A DNA stretch of 64,000 nt from positions 93,288 through 157,287 of the IMG/VR virus record IMGVR_UViG_3300020171_000001. The stretch is one strand, 5' to 3'. The number at the start of each line of letters is the position of its first letter. Within the stretch, counting starts at the first letter, position 1. Below are positions 57,355 through 64,000 of this stretch, in pieces. The DNA is from a virus. A program made the position numbers and the translations under genes. The notes beneath the pieces are model-generated. The model worked only from the letters and a program-made list of their open reading frames with translations. It was not told where the DNA came from and did not search any database.

Positions 57355-57711
57355 CTACTCGCCCTCTCTGGCCGCAGCCAGCGACCGGACATAGTTCGTG
57401 GCCGCGTCGAACACCGCGCAGCCTTCCAGCTCCACAGTCACACTCGTGACCGTGCGCGGCCACTTCGCGCACCACGAGGTGCCCCGCGGCTGCCCGGCGG
57501 GCTCGAAGCCCAACGCCTCGGCCACGGCCAGCACCGTCTGCGCCACCTTACCGGGGGAGCGGACGGCCACAGAGCTGCCATTCCGGGCGTAGTAGTACCA
57601 GCCTGCCTCTCGGCAGGCCGGCCCGGCCACGGCCAGCCGGAGCTGCCGCCAGTCGCCGTTCAGGACGTAGTTGATTACTGCGATGGTTTTTTGCGCGCTG
57701 GTCGTGTCCAT
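57355..57711 (-). CDS. Hypothetical protein
   Basis: A 118-aa product starting MDTTSAQKTIAVINYVLNGDWRQLRLAV. The first half has helices and two Cys; the end (TVELEGCAVFDAATNYVRSLAAARE) is strand plus helix. Spacing to the downstream gene is 35 bases. It is unrecognised. Confidence 0.5.
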   Translation of the reverse strand: MDTTSAQKTIAVINYVLNGDWRQLRLAVAGPACREAGWYYYARNGSSVAVRSPGKVAQTVLAVAEALGFEPAGQPRGTSWCAKWPRTVTSVTVELEGCAVFDAATNYVRSLAAAREGE

Positions 57712-57747
57712 CGTATCTCCTCTTTGTGGCGTCTCCGCGTCGGTTGC

Positions 57748-58104
57748 CTACTCGTCGTCGTCGGACGGGACGTGCGCCCAGCCGGCGACCGTCTCGCCGG
57801 TCAACAGCCGGCCGGCGTCCCAGTGGTAGCGGGTCACGCTGCCGTCCGTGTTCTCGTACCAGCCGCCAGTCGTCACGGGCTCGCGGGTGTGCGCACGGGG
57901 CGCCTCGGCCGGTGCCGGAGCGAACCACGCCCCGCGCTCCTTGACGCCCGCGTTGACGTTCGTCTCGCGGACAGCCCCGCACGCGCAGGTGTCGATCTGG
58001 CAGATGTTTCCGTGAGCGCGGCGGTTCTCCTCTCTGCAGCCCCGCGCCGTGCTGCGGTAGCCGACGGTACGCGTGGTCTTGATACGGTGTCGGTGCTTTG
58101 CCAT
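57748..58104 (-). CDS. Hypothetical Cys-containing protein
   Basis: A 118-aa product, MAKHRHRIKTTRTVGYRSTARGC, basic at the start with CQIDTCACGAVRETN in the middle (three Cys in a row-like cluster) and an acidic end (HVPSDDDE). It is likely a metal-binding small protein. The upstream gene stops 4 bases before. No family is recognised. Confidence 0.5.
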   Translation of the reverse strand: MAKHRHRIKTTRTVGYRSTARGCREENRRAHGNICQIDTCACGAVRETNVNAGVKERGAWFAPAPAEAPRAHTREPVTTGGWYENTDGSVTRYHWDAGRLLTGETVAGWAHVPSDDDE

Positions 58105-58108
58105 TGTC

Positions 58109-58726
58109 TTACTCCTCGGCCTCCTCGGCCTCCTCCCGCGCTCGCTGCTGCAGGTCTTGCAGGTGCTCGCTGAGCCCTGTCAGCAGGACCCCATCGGCCT
58201 GCGCGGCTTCCTCGATCTCACAGCACAGGACCTCCAGGGCTTCCTCTGACGTCTCGGCAGTGACCAGCCAGTCGTCGCCGATGGCAATCCCCCCCGAAGT
58301 CACGTGCTCGACAGCCTGGAGGTAATCTGCCGCGTCCCAGACCTGCGCCAGGTTGTCAGGGTTAGCCGCTACCGCGTCGAGGTGCCACTCGGCCAGGATC
58401 GATGCGTCCTTGGCCGAATCGGTGAGCCGTCCGACGTGGTTCGAGCCGTCCCACTCAACGGTGTGCCCCGCATGCACGTCGGCCAGCAACAGACGCAACT
58501 CCGAGCCCTCGGTCAGCAGCTCGTCGAGGACCGCGCCCGAGATGAGCGGCGAGATGCTCCAGCGCATCTGCACGCCGTGGTACACCGAGAACGGGATGGC
58601 GTTGCCGATCTCGCCGTTCCAGTCGGCGCGCACGACTCCATCCTCGTCCATCTCGACGAAGGCTGGCTGCTCCTCGAACTGTCCTGGGTATTTGTGGTAC
58701 AGCGGCGCTGTTATCTTCTTGCCCAT
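58109..58726 (-). CDS. Hypothetical protein with an acidic C-terminal repeat
   Basis: A 205-aa product starting MGKKITAPLYHKYPGQFEEQ after AGGAGAACC. Residues 30-150 include GNAIPFSVYHGVQMRWSISPLISGAVLDELLTEGSELRLLLADVHAG. The last residues are EEAEEAEE, encoded by a 9-base tandem repeat. The longer in-frame extension is a shadow of the next gene. The family is unknown. Confidence 0.5.
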   Translation of the reverse strand: MGKKITAPLYHKYPGQFEEQPAFVEMDEDGVVRADWNGEIGNAIPFSVYHGVQMRWSISPLISGAVLDELLTEGSELRLLLADVHAGHTVEWDGSNHVGRLTDSAKDASILAEWHLDAVAANPDNLAQVWDAADYLQAVEHVTSGGIAIGDDWLVTAETSEEALEVLCCEIEEAAQADGVLLTGLSEHLQDLQQRAREEAEEAEE

Positions 58727-58748
58727 GGATTCGGTTCTCCTTTGCTCT

Positions 58749-59777
58749 CTACTTGTCAGCAGTCCATCTCTGCGCCGTGCGGCGCAGGCGGACGCGTTCT
58801 TGTTTCTCGCGTTCGACCCATTCGGCCCACGCGTCAGGGTCTTGCACGCGACGAACCTCCTGGAGGACCAGGTCGCGGAGCACCGTCGGCGGGAGCGCAT
58901 CGAGTTCCCAGGAGGACTCGCCGAATCGCGCAATGTAGTCTGTGGCTCGCGAGTCGGTGATCTTCGCTGGGTTGGGCGGCGGGTTGTACTGCCGAACCTG
59001 CTCCATGTTGAGTGCCACTCGCTTGATCGTAAAGGAGCCCCCGGCAACGCGGCAACCGTAGTCAGCAGCAGCGGACTGGAGCGCGTCCCCATAGCTGGGA
59101 TCGCTCTCGTCGATGGTCTCTGCCTCGCGACCGTTGAGGCCGTCGAGGCCGTCCATCAGCACGCCGTTTCCGGAGCAGTAGAGCGAGAGGCGGTCCCGGA
59201 TATCCCGGGTCATGTCAATCCCCGACGGATCGTGGTCACCGAAGTGCAGGATGGTGGTCGACTGCCCGTCGCCGCTGCGCCAGTACTGCACGATCTTCTC
59301 GGCGGTCTGGTGCATCGTGGATTGCGACATGTAGCCTCTGCAGCAGAGAACCGGTACGCGTAGTGGATCACAGATGTCCTCAAAGATGGCTCCGAGGGCC
59401 TCCTTCTCGACCATTAGCAAGACGCGCTTGGGCTGGTACGCCCACATGTCGAATCGGAACTGGTCTGCGCAGGCCGACAGGATGTCTGCGCCGCTACTCC
59501 ACGAGGCCAGCTTGTGCAGTCGTCGAGTACGATCTACCAGGGAATCCCAGTCGATGAGACCGGCCTGCCGGGCATCCGAGATGATGGACCCGAGGCGGGA
59601 GTATGATTGCTGCGTGTTGGAGATCCAGCCCCGTGACACGAAGCCGTAAAAGAGCTGGCGGAGTGTGACCGAGAGCACCTCATCGTCGCGCAACTCAGAC
59701 AGAATCGTGTTGGCTTGGCCAATCAGTTCTCGGGAAGCTCCCGAGAAGCGCTTCCATTCGTAGCAAATTCTGGCCAT
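58749..59777 (-). CDS. TopoVI-A/Spo11-like TOPRIM protein (Mini-A-type)
   Basis: A 342-aa protein. Near the N-terminus SVTLRQLFYGFVSRGWISN (residues 36-54, Tyr 44) matches the winged-helix 5Y-CAP motif of topoisomerase VI A subunits (catalytic Tyr in TxRxxYY-type). It is followed by a TOPRIM domain: VLLMVEKEALGAIFEDI (E124/E126) and LHFGDHDPSGIDMTRDI (D181, D183). Both catalytic parts are therefore present, without any GHKL (B) subunit nearby. Stand-alone A-type proteins of this kind are known from mobile elements as Mini-A. It may cleave DNA or act in recombination. The start shares a base with the upstream stop (TGATG). Confidence 0.72.
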   Translation of the reverse strand: MARICYEWKRFSGASRELIGQANTILSELRDDEVLSVTLRQLFYGFVSRGWISNTQQSYSRLGSIISDARQAGLIDWDSLVDRTRRLHKLASWSSGADILSACADQFRFDMWAYQPKRVLLMVEKEALGAIFEDICDPLRVPVLCCRGYMSQSTMHQTAEKIVQYWRSGDGQSTTILHFGDHDPSGIDMTRDIRDRLSLYCSGNGVLMDGLDGLNGREAETIDESDPSYGDALQSAAADYGCRVAGGSFTIKRVALNMEQVRQYNPPPNPAKITDSRATDYIARFGESSWELDALPPTVLRDLVLQEVRRVQDPDAWAEWVEREKQERVRLRRTAQRWTADK

Positions 59778-60262
59778 CAGGTATCCTTTCCCGGCAGGTC
59801 GACAACTTGCCCAATGTGGCGCCGAAACCCATCCAGGATCTCTGCTGCAGTCAGTACACCGTTGCCAGGTGCTGACAGGGGCAAGTTCCACTTCCCGGAG
59901 TACGGGTTGAGTCTGTGCCCGAGCCGTCGGCTCGGGTTGAGCACCGAGCAGGCGCGGTCGCGGTCCCCTGCCCGCAGAGTTAGGTAAACGAACCCGGCTG
60001 ACCGTTCCACGTCCGACCGGGTGGACGAGGACTCTGACAGGTACTTGGCTTCTCTCTCTGGATCCGGCAGTGAGATGAACACTGGCCCAATCATGGTCTC
60101 CGGCACCACGTGGGAGTACATGAACGCCCAGCTGTCCCCCGGCGCAGTCTCCCGGATCCCTACCGGCGTCAGCATCTCCAGGACCCCCTGCCGAACCTCA
60201 GCGGTTCGACGCAGCAGATCCTTCTTGGTCATGGTCATGGCCATGGCCGCGGCCGCGGTCAT
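59777..60262 (-). CDS. Hypothetical protein coupled to the TopoVI-A-like gene
   Basis: A 161-aa product (MTAAAAMAMTMTKKDLLRRTAEVRQGVL; ATGA overlap upstream, TGATG downstream). It has a strand-helix mix: SWAFMYSHVVPETMIGPVFISLPD, then AGFVYLTLRAGDRD, then a C-terminal helix (LTAAEILDGFRRHIGQVVD). The gene pair is translationally coupled, so it may be a partner. The family is unknown. Confidence 0.5.
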   Translation of the reverse strand: MTAAAAMAMTMTKKDLLRRTAEVRQGVLEMLTPVGIRETAPGDSWAFMYSHVVPETMIGPVFISLPDPEREAKYLSESSSTRSDVERSAGFVYLTLRAGDRDRACSVLNPSRRLGHRLNPYSGKWNLPLSAPGNGVLTAAEILDGFRRHIGQVVDLPGKDT

Positions 60263-60639
60263 GATCGCTTCATTCCTGCCTTCGTCTCTGCCCGCTCGAT
60301 CTCCTCGTCCAGGGCCTCTTGCACGTCCGGGTCGACATCGAGACCCCGCAAGAACCGGGACACGGCGAGCCACGTGGAGAGCTTGGCCTCAGAGTCCCAA
60401 GGCACCTGGATCACCCAAAAGGAGTCATCTTGCTTCCACAGGATCCGTGGCCGGGACGAGGCTACTAGCCCTGAGATCAGAATGCCGTCTCCTGTCTGCA
60501 TTTGGCAGGAGTTGAACGACTCGAAGTCGGCTACGATCTGCGACAGTACCCGTTGGTTCCCGCAGATGCATCGCAGGTCCGAGGCAATCCAGTCCACGAT
60601 CCGGGACAGCTGGACGGGCCTCAATGCACGATTTGCCAT
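60259..60639 (-). CDS. Hypothetical protein
   Basis: A 126-aa product, MANRALRPVQLSRIVDWIASDL, followed by a small Cys region (RCICGNQ) and a strand/helix pattern (SFWVIQVPWDSEAKLSTWLAVSRFLRG). The C-terminus is acidic then basic (QEALDEEIERAETKAGMKRS). It overlaps the next gene by 19 bases. It is unrecognised. Confidence 0.5.
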   Translation of the reverse strand: MANRALRPVQLSRIVDWIASDLRCICGNQRVLSQIVADFESFNSCQMQTGDGILISGLVASSRPRILWKQDDSFWVIQVPWDSEAKLSTWLAVSRFLRGLDVDPDVQEALDEEIERAETKAGMKRS

Positions 60640-60809
60640 TCTGCTATGATCCGCAGCATCGTCTTGCGTTCTTCGGCGATCCCGGCCCGGCAGTTGTCGT
60701 CGTACTGCGGGTACACTCCAGCATCGATCTGCCGCCGGTACTCATCGATCAGCCGCCGGCAGTGAACTATAGCTCGCAGAGCAGCTTCACGTGAGACGAT
60801 CTGTGACAT
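60621..60809 (-). CDS. Small helical hypothetical protein
   Basis: A 62-aa product (MSQIVSREAALRAIVHCRRLI, DEYRRQIDAGVYPQYDDNCRAGIAEERKTML, RIIAEWQIVH). Predominantly helical, it follows the sliding-clamp gene closely. It is likely an accessory early protein; the function is unknown. Confidence 0.5.
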   Translation of the reverse strand: MSQIVSREAALRAIVHCRRLIDEYRRQIDAGVYPQYDDNCRAGIAEERKTMLRIIAEWQIVH

Positions 60810-60818
60810 CTTCGCTCA

Positions 60819-62426
60819 TCATGGGCGCATCGGCATGACGACCGCGGTGCAATCAAGTCCGCCGCTCACGCCTACGACCAACAGAGGGTCTAACGGCCCA
60901 GTCCAGTGCAGCCCGGCCTTCTTGTCGCAGAGCTTGGACACCTGCGACAAGAATCCGTGATTGATGGAGATGACCGATGGCTCCGATGGGCCACCGAGCA
61001 CCTGGGCAGCACAGCGCACAGATGCCTCGGTGCCTTCGGTATCTGAAGCCGACAAGAGCAAGCCGCTCGAATCGAGGCATAGCGTGCAGCCCTCTACCCG
61101 GTCAAGCGGGCGGATGCACTTGACGATGGCCTTGGCCAGTACAACAGCGTCCATCTCACAGGCAGTATAGCAGGGCTCGTTGCGCATAGAATCCAGTCTG
61201 GGGATGACATGCTCAGTCGGGGGCGGAACGCGCATTTCCACGTCCTTTTGACCCCGGAGAACCCACCGGCCGGTAGCTGCCCACCACGTACCCGGTGTGT
61301 TGCCGCGGTCGGCCGTTTCAGGCTGCTTCTCCTGCCCCGGTACCCAGGCCAACAGGGCCGGACCCGAGTCGAGATTGAGCAGCCGTCGGTAGAAAGCGGC
61401 CAGTGCGCCCGGCAGAAGACCGTGCGTCTCACGCTGGAAGTCGATCCGGCCCGCGTGGCCGACCGGCGCGATGTGCCCGCGGTTCCCATCGGTGGACATG
61501 AAGCTGTAGCGCCCGAAAATCTCCCCAACGGCGATGCCCGTCAGGTGCTGGCGTGAGCTGTCCTGGCTCATGGCCGGTAGTGTAAAGTCCAGGGCAGCGA
61601 GCAGATACTTACGCGAGGTGCCGTCCCATGTGAGCTGGGGGAGACTTGCCACCGCGGGGTCAAGGCCCTCGGGGACTCTTGGATAGTCGTCCGGCAACTG
61701 CGTGCGCAGCTTCACCTGGGCGCCGCCGCAGGTGACTATGAGCGCACCCGGAATGGCACGCCCAGCAGGGACATGGGGTTGGGCCGGAACAAGCAGACTG
61801 CCGTCGTCGGCGTATAGCGCCGGTTGCTCGGTCACCCCCTCTGTCCCGGGCTCGTCAGGCAGCTTCTCCAGTATGACCGACTCTGCCTTCTCAGCCTTGG
61901 AATCCGGCTTGAGCGCCCGTTCCATAGCAACTGCGTCTACGCAGCAGGGCTCGAAGTCAGCGATGCCGGTCAGGTCCAACTTGGCGCATGCGAAGATGCC
62001 GAGATCTGTGAAGTCCACGCGGAGCTGCGCGTCTTCTACACGTAGCAGCACCATGCGCAGGATGGGCACCATCGGGGCACTGCTCTTGAGCAGTCTGGCT
62101 GCTTCTGCCATGACGACGTGCAGATCGCCGCGGTTGACAGTGATGGCTCGAGGCCCCCCCGACCCAGAGCCGGGGGGCAGAGGCCGGTCCGGGGCGGATG
62201 GTTCCGGATCCGGTGGCGGGGGCAGCAAGGGCGATTGTGTGGCTACCTGCACGCGCTCCAGGGATTCTCGGTTGGGGAGTAGCCAGACCCTCTCTTTGCT
62301 GAGCGACAGAGCGCCTGTCTCGATCATTTCAGCACGTAGCATGTCATACTGCGTGCCGAAGAGGATATCCCAGGGAATAACCAAGCCGGCGTTCTTGCGC
62401 CGGGCAACCTCGGTTGCGAAGCTCAT
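60819..62426 (-). CDS. DnaN-like sliding clamp with an N-terminal extension
   Basis: A 535-aa protein. The C-terminus, VSKLCDKKAGLHWTGPLDPLLVVG followed by CTAVVMPMRP, is the beta-clamp ending (family VMPMR-type). The first clamp-like unit is at about 100-150 (MAEAARLLKSSAPMVPILRMVLLRVEDAQLRVDFTDLGIFA), matching domain 1. The residues 1-90 form an extra domain with a Pro-rich linker (PLLPPPPDPEPSAPDRPLPPGSGSGG). It would tether the family A polymerase. The usual bacterial clamp is about 370 aa, so about 165 residues are added, here and in an insertion near residues 175-220. The start overlaps the next gene's stop (ATGA). Confidence 0.7.
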   Translation of the reverse strand: MSFATEVARRKNAGLVIPWDILFGTQYDMLRAEMIETGALSLSKERVWLLPNRESLERVQVATQSPLLPPPPDPEPSAPDRPLPPGSGSGGPRAITVNRGDLHVVMAEAARLLKSSAPMVPILRMVLLRVEDAQLRVDFTDLGIFACAKLDLTGIADFEPCCVDAVAMERALKPDSKAEKAESVILEKLPDEPGTEGVTEQPALYADDGSLLVPAQPHVPAGRAIPGALIVTCGGAQVKLRTQLPDDYPRVPEGLDPAVASLPQLTWDGTSRKYLLAALDFTLPAMSQDSSRQHLTGIAVGEIFGRYSFMSTDGNRGHIAPVGHAGRIDFQRETHGLLPGALAAFYRRLLNLDSGPALLAWVPGQEKQPETADRGNTPGTWWAATGRWVLRGQKDVEMRVPPPTEHVIPRLDSMRNEPCYTACEMDAVVLAKAIVKCIRPLDRVEGCTLCLDSSGLLLSASDTEGTEASVRCAAQVLGGPSEPSVISINHGFLSQVSKLCDKKAGLHWTGPLDPLLVVGVSGGLDCTAVVMPMRP

Positions 62427-62674
62427 CGTGCTTCCTCATCAGACTCTCCTGGTGCATCGGGGTCGTTGCCATCGGGGCACAGGTCATCGGGCGCCTGAGC
62501 CTTCAGCTCGATGTCCGGAGTGCAGCCGGCGGCATCCAATCGTGGGTCCCACTCGCGTAGCAACACCACCCTGCGAGCCTCGGTCGCAGAGACGACGCCC
62601 GCGACGTCCCCCTCGGCCAGCACCCGGCGTTCGCCCTCCGGCGTGCCGTAGAACAGTTTGAACAGGTAGCTCAT
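62423..62674 (-). CDS. Small acidic hypothetical protein before the clamp
   Basis: An 83-aa product (MSYLFKLFYGTPEGERRVLAEGDVAGVVSATEARRV). The C-terminal third is very acidic (DDLCPDGNDPDAPGESDEEAR). A GAGAGGAG Shine-Dalgarno precedes the ATG, and its stop overlaps the clamp start as ATGA, so both look translated. The function is unknown. Confidence 0.55.
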   Translation of the reverse strand: MSYLFKLFYGTPEGERRVLAEGDVAGVVSATEARRVVLLREWDPRLDAAGCTPDIELKAQAPDDLCPDGNDPDAPGESDEEAR

Positions 62675-62903
62675 GGTAGTGCTCCTCTCCATCATTTGCT
62701 TCTGAATGCGCCATGATGCGTTCGACGGCTTCCCAGGAAAACTGCGAGTGTCCGCCGCCGTCGAGCCGGGCGACCGCAGCAAAGGGCTGCCGAGTTCCGG
62801 CGAGCACGGCGGGCTCTCCGTCCAGTGTCGCCCCAGACCTCGATGCCAGCGAGATCAGCTCGCGCCGACGAGCTTCGCTCACCTGGAGCGTGGTCTGGTT
62901 CAC
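62484..62903 (-). CDS. Hypothetical protein overlapping the next gene by 191 bases
   Basis: A 139-codon frame whose GTG overlaps the upstream stop (GTGA). The first 80 residues look genuine, including QVSEARRRELISLASRSGATLDGEPAV and GGGHSQFSWEAVERIMAHSE. The last 60 are a shadow of the next gene (Gly/Arg-rich). Either the overlap is real or a base error hides an earlier stop; a frame change at the Shine-Dalgarno would give a stop at once. The function is unknown. Confidence 0.35.
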   Translation of the reverse strand: MNQTTLQVSEARRRELISLASRSGATLDGEPAVLAGTRQPFAAVARLDGGGHSQFSWEAVERIMAHSEANDGEEHYHELPVQTVLRHAGGRTPGAGRGGRRGRRLCDRGSQGGVATRVGPTIGCRRLHSGHRAEGSGAR

Positions 62904-63163
62904 TGGCTTACCGCGCCCATGAGCAGCACACCGTCCTCGAAGTGGTAGCGTCCCTGCGCCGTCTCCACGTGCCCTCCGCGGCGCAGAACGTCCCCGTGGT
63001 TGTTGCAGAAGATCACCATGCTGGTCGTAGTAACGCAGAACCACGAGCCGTGCTCCCGGGTGATCCGACACCCGCAGCGCGGAGGGATCCCTGCTCCGGA
63101 GCCTACAAGCGCTTCGCAGCGAATGGCCGGTCCCATCGATCTCTTCACCATCGCTACACGCAT
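62900..63163 (-). CDS. Small Cys-rich hypothetical protein
   Basis: An 87-aa product, MRVAMVKRSMGPAIRCEALVG, with RCGCRITREHGSWFCVTTTSMVIFCNN giving several Cys, and a final strand segment. It overlaps the previous stop by 10 bases; a start at MVKRSMG, two bases after that stop, is equally possible. The function is unknown. Confidence 0.45.
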   Translation of the reverse strand: MRVAMVKRSMGPAIRCEALVGSGAGIPPRCGCRITREHGSWFCVTTTSMVIFCNNHGDVLRRGGHVETAQGRYHFEDGVLLMGAVSQ

Positions 63164-63363
63164 TCCGACAGGTCGAAGACTGCTTCACAGACGGAGCAAC
63201 GGACACGTTCCTCGGTCGTGTTGACCTGCTTCGCATCTGAGAACGCGAATCCATCAGGCTCCAGGTACACCCCGGATGTCTCGAACTCACCGCCTATGAC
63301 CTGCAGGGCAGCGGTCTCCGGCACGGCGCCGCACCGGGGGCAGTCCAGTTTATAATCAGCCAT
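63154..63363 (-). CDS. Zinc-ribbon protein
   Basis: A 69-aa product with CPRCGAVP near the start and CSVCEAVFDLSECV at the end, a typical CxxC...CxxC zinc ribbon around a strand-rich middle (ALQVIGGEFETSGVYLEPDGFAFSD). It is probably a nucleic-acid or protein-binding adaptor. MADYKLDCP is the chosen start; the longer frame has no signal. Confidence 0.6.
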   Translation of the reverse strand: MADYKLDCPRCGAVPETAALQVIGGEFETSGVYLEPDGFAFSDAKQVNTTEERVRCSVCEAVFDLSECV

Positions 63364-63398
63364 CGGTTGCCTCCATCTCTCTACCTTCGTTATTGGGC

Positions 63399-64000
63399 TC
63401 ATCCCTGCCTCCGGGCACCGGAACAGGTAGCCTGTTTGATCATCTCCCAGGCTTCTTGAGCGCGGTCGAACAGCTCATCAATCATTTCCACAGGGAGATC
63501 CATAGACTCGGTCAGGGCGCTGAAGTCGAGGTTGTCCTGCGTCGCCATGATCTCTGCAAGGAGCCGGGGGAACTGCACCTCGTCGCATTCCCATGGGGAA
63601 CGGCCCTTCCACGAGACAGTGTTGTGGTCGCACTCGCCCAGGACAGACAGATCATGGGGGACCGGCTGCTTGATGATCTCATGGAGCTTCAGGGTGTCGT
63701 AGACTTGCCCGCCGAACGGGTAGTTGGCCAGCGCCGGATTGTGCGAAGCATCGGTCTCCGGAGGGCCCTCCGGTTCCCCCTCGTCCGGGTCTTCCCCATC
63801 CACATCGTACATGTCCCCTTCCCCTTCCATGGTAGCCTCGGTGAGAGTCACTTCCTCCTCGCCGTGCATGGCCTCGGGCTGATTGCGCACATCGAACACC
63901 GTGCCGATGTCCAACGTGGAAACCAGCTCCCTGAGCAAGTCCCTGGCCCGCTTCTCGTTCTCTGCCTTGACCCGGCAGACGGCGAGGAGCGTGATGTCAA
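63399..64000 (-). CDS. Acidic hypothetical protein, 5' end outside the window
   Basis: The open frame runs without a stop to the right edge (DITLLAVCRVKAENEKRARDLLRELVSTLD) and ends in EMIKQATCSGARRQG. About 200 codons are visible. The middle is very acidic (EGEGDMYDVDGEDPDEGEPEG), then PHDLSVLGECDHNTVSWKGRSPWECDEVQ and a helical end. It is the first gene of the visible part of the right-hand leftward operon. The function is unknown. Confidence 0.5.
   Translation of the reverse strand, partial: DITLLAVCRVKAENEKRARDLLRELVSTLDIGTVFDVRNQPEAMHGEEEVTLTEATMEGEGDMYDVDGEDPDEGEPEGPPETDASHNPALANYPFGGQVYDTLKLHEIIKQPVPHDLSVLGECDHNTVSWKGRSPWECDEVQFPRLLAEIMATQDNLDFSALTESMDLPVEMIDELFDRAQEAWEMIKQATCSGARRQG

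Overview
The window is a GC-rich piece (clearly above 60 % by eye) of a tailed bacteriophage with a contractile tail (myovirus morphology). It carries a sheath/tube/baseplate block, a large terminase subunit, and phage-type replication and recombination genes. Genes are tightly packed, with many ATGA, TGATG, TAATG and GTGA stop/start overlaps. I saw no tRNA, rRNA, CRISPR array, integrase or transposase. The host cannot be named. The lipobox proteins, the perfect DnaA box and the sigma70-like promoters suggest a high-GC-tolerant bacterium.

Region 1 (1-22.8 kb, + strand) is the tail morphogenesis block in canonical order: neck proteins, tail sheath, tail tube, a tail-assembly chaperone pair (probably made by -1 frameshifting), tape measure, hub (gpD-like), spike (gpV-like), gp25-like wedge, baseplate J, gpI-like protein and receptor-binding/fibre candidates. 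The capsid genes are not in the window.

Region 2 (22.6-36.6 kb, - strand) is a replication and nucleotide-metabolism operon read from right to left. It encodes an SF2 helicase, a Sak4/RecA-like ATPase interrupted in its P-loop by a LAGLIDADG intein, an SSB-like protein, a uracil-DNA glycosylase, a DUF1848 protein, a DHH phosphoesterase, a papain-like cysteine protease with a neighbouring lipoprotein, a family A DNA polymerase (3'-5' exonuclease plus polymerase) and a deoxynucleoside kinase. A divergent + strand pair (36.8-38.2 kb) starts with a RepA-like AAA ATPase.

Region 3 (38.5-47.1 kb) is the most unusual. An 82-bp near-identical inverted repeat (38572-38653 and 45646-45727), each copy carrying a perfect DnaA box, brackets four - strand genes: a UvrD/PcrA-type helicase with a second, different intein, a Cas4/RecB-like Fe-S nuclease, a zinc-finger protein, and a helicase C-terminal (RecA2) domain with a C-terminal membrane helix. 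The matching helicase N-terminal (RecA1) domain lies just outside the right repeat. Together these look like an end-resection or recombination module in which one SF2 helicase has been split by the repeat-bearing element.

Region 4 (47.1-51.5 kb, + strand) holds a terminase-associated protein and the large terminase. Region 5 (51.5-64 kb, - strand) is a run of small, mostly unrecognised genes with a lipoprotein, a TopoVI-A/Spo11-like TOPRIM protein, a DnaN-like sliding clamp with an extra N-terminal segment, and zinc-ribbon proteins.

Start sites were often moved downstream of the longest ORF, to positions with a Shine-Dalgarno sequence or a stop/start overlap. Functions are inferred from motifs read by eye; no database search was run.
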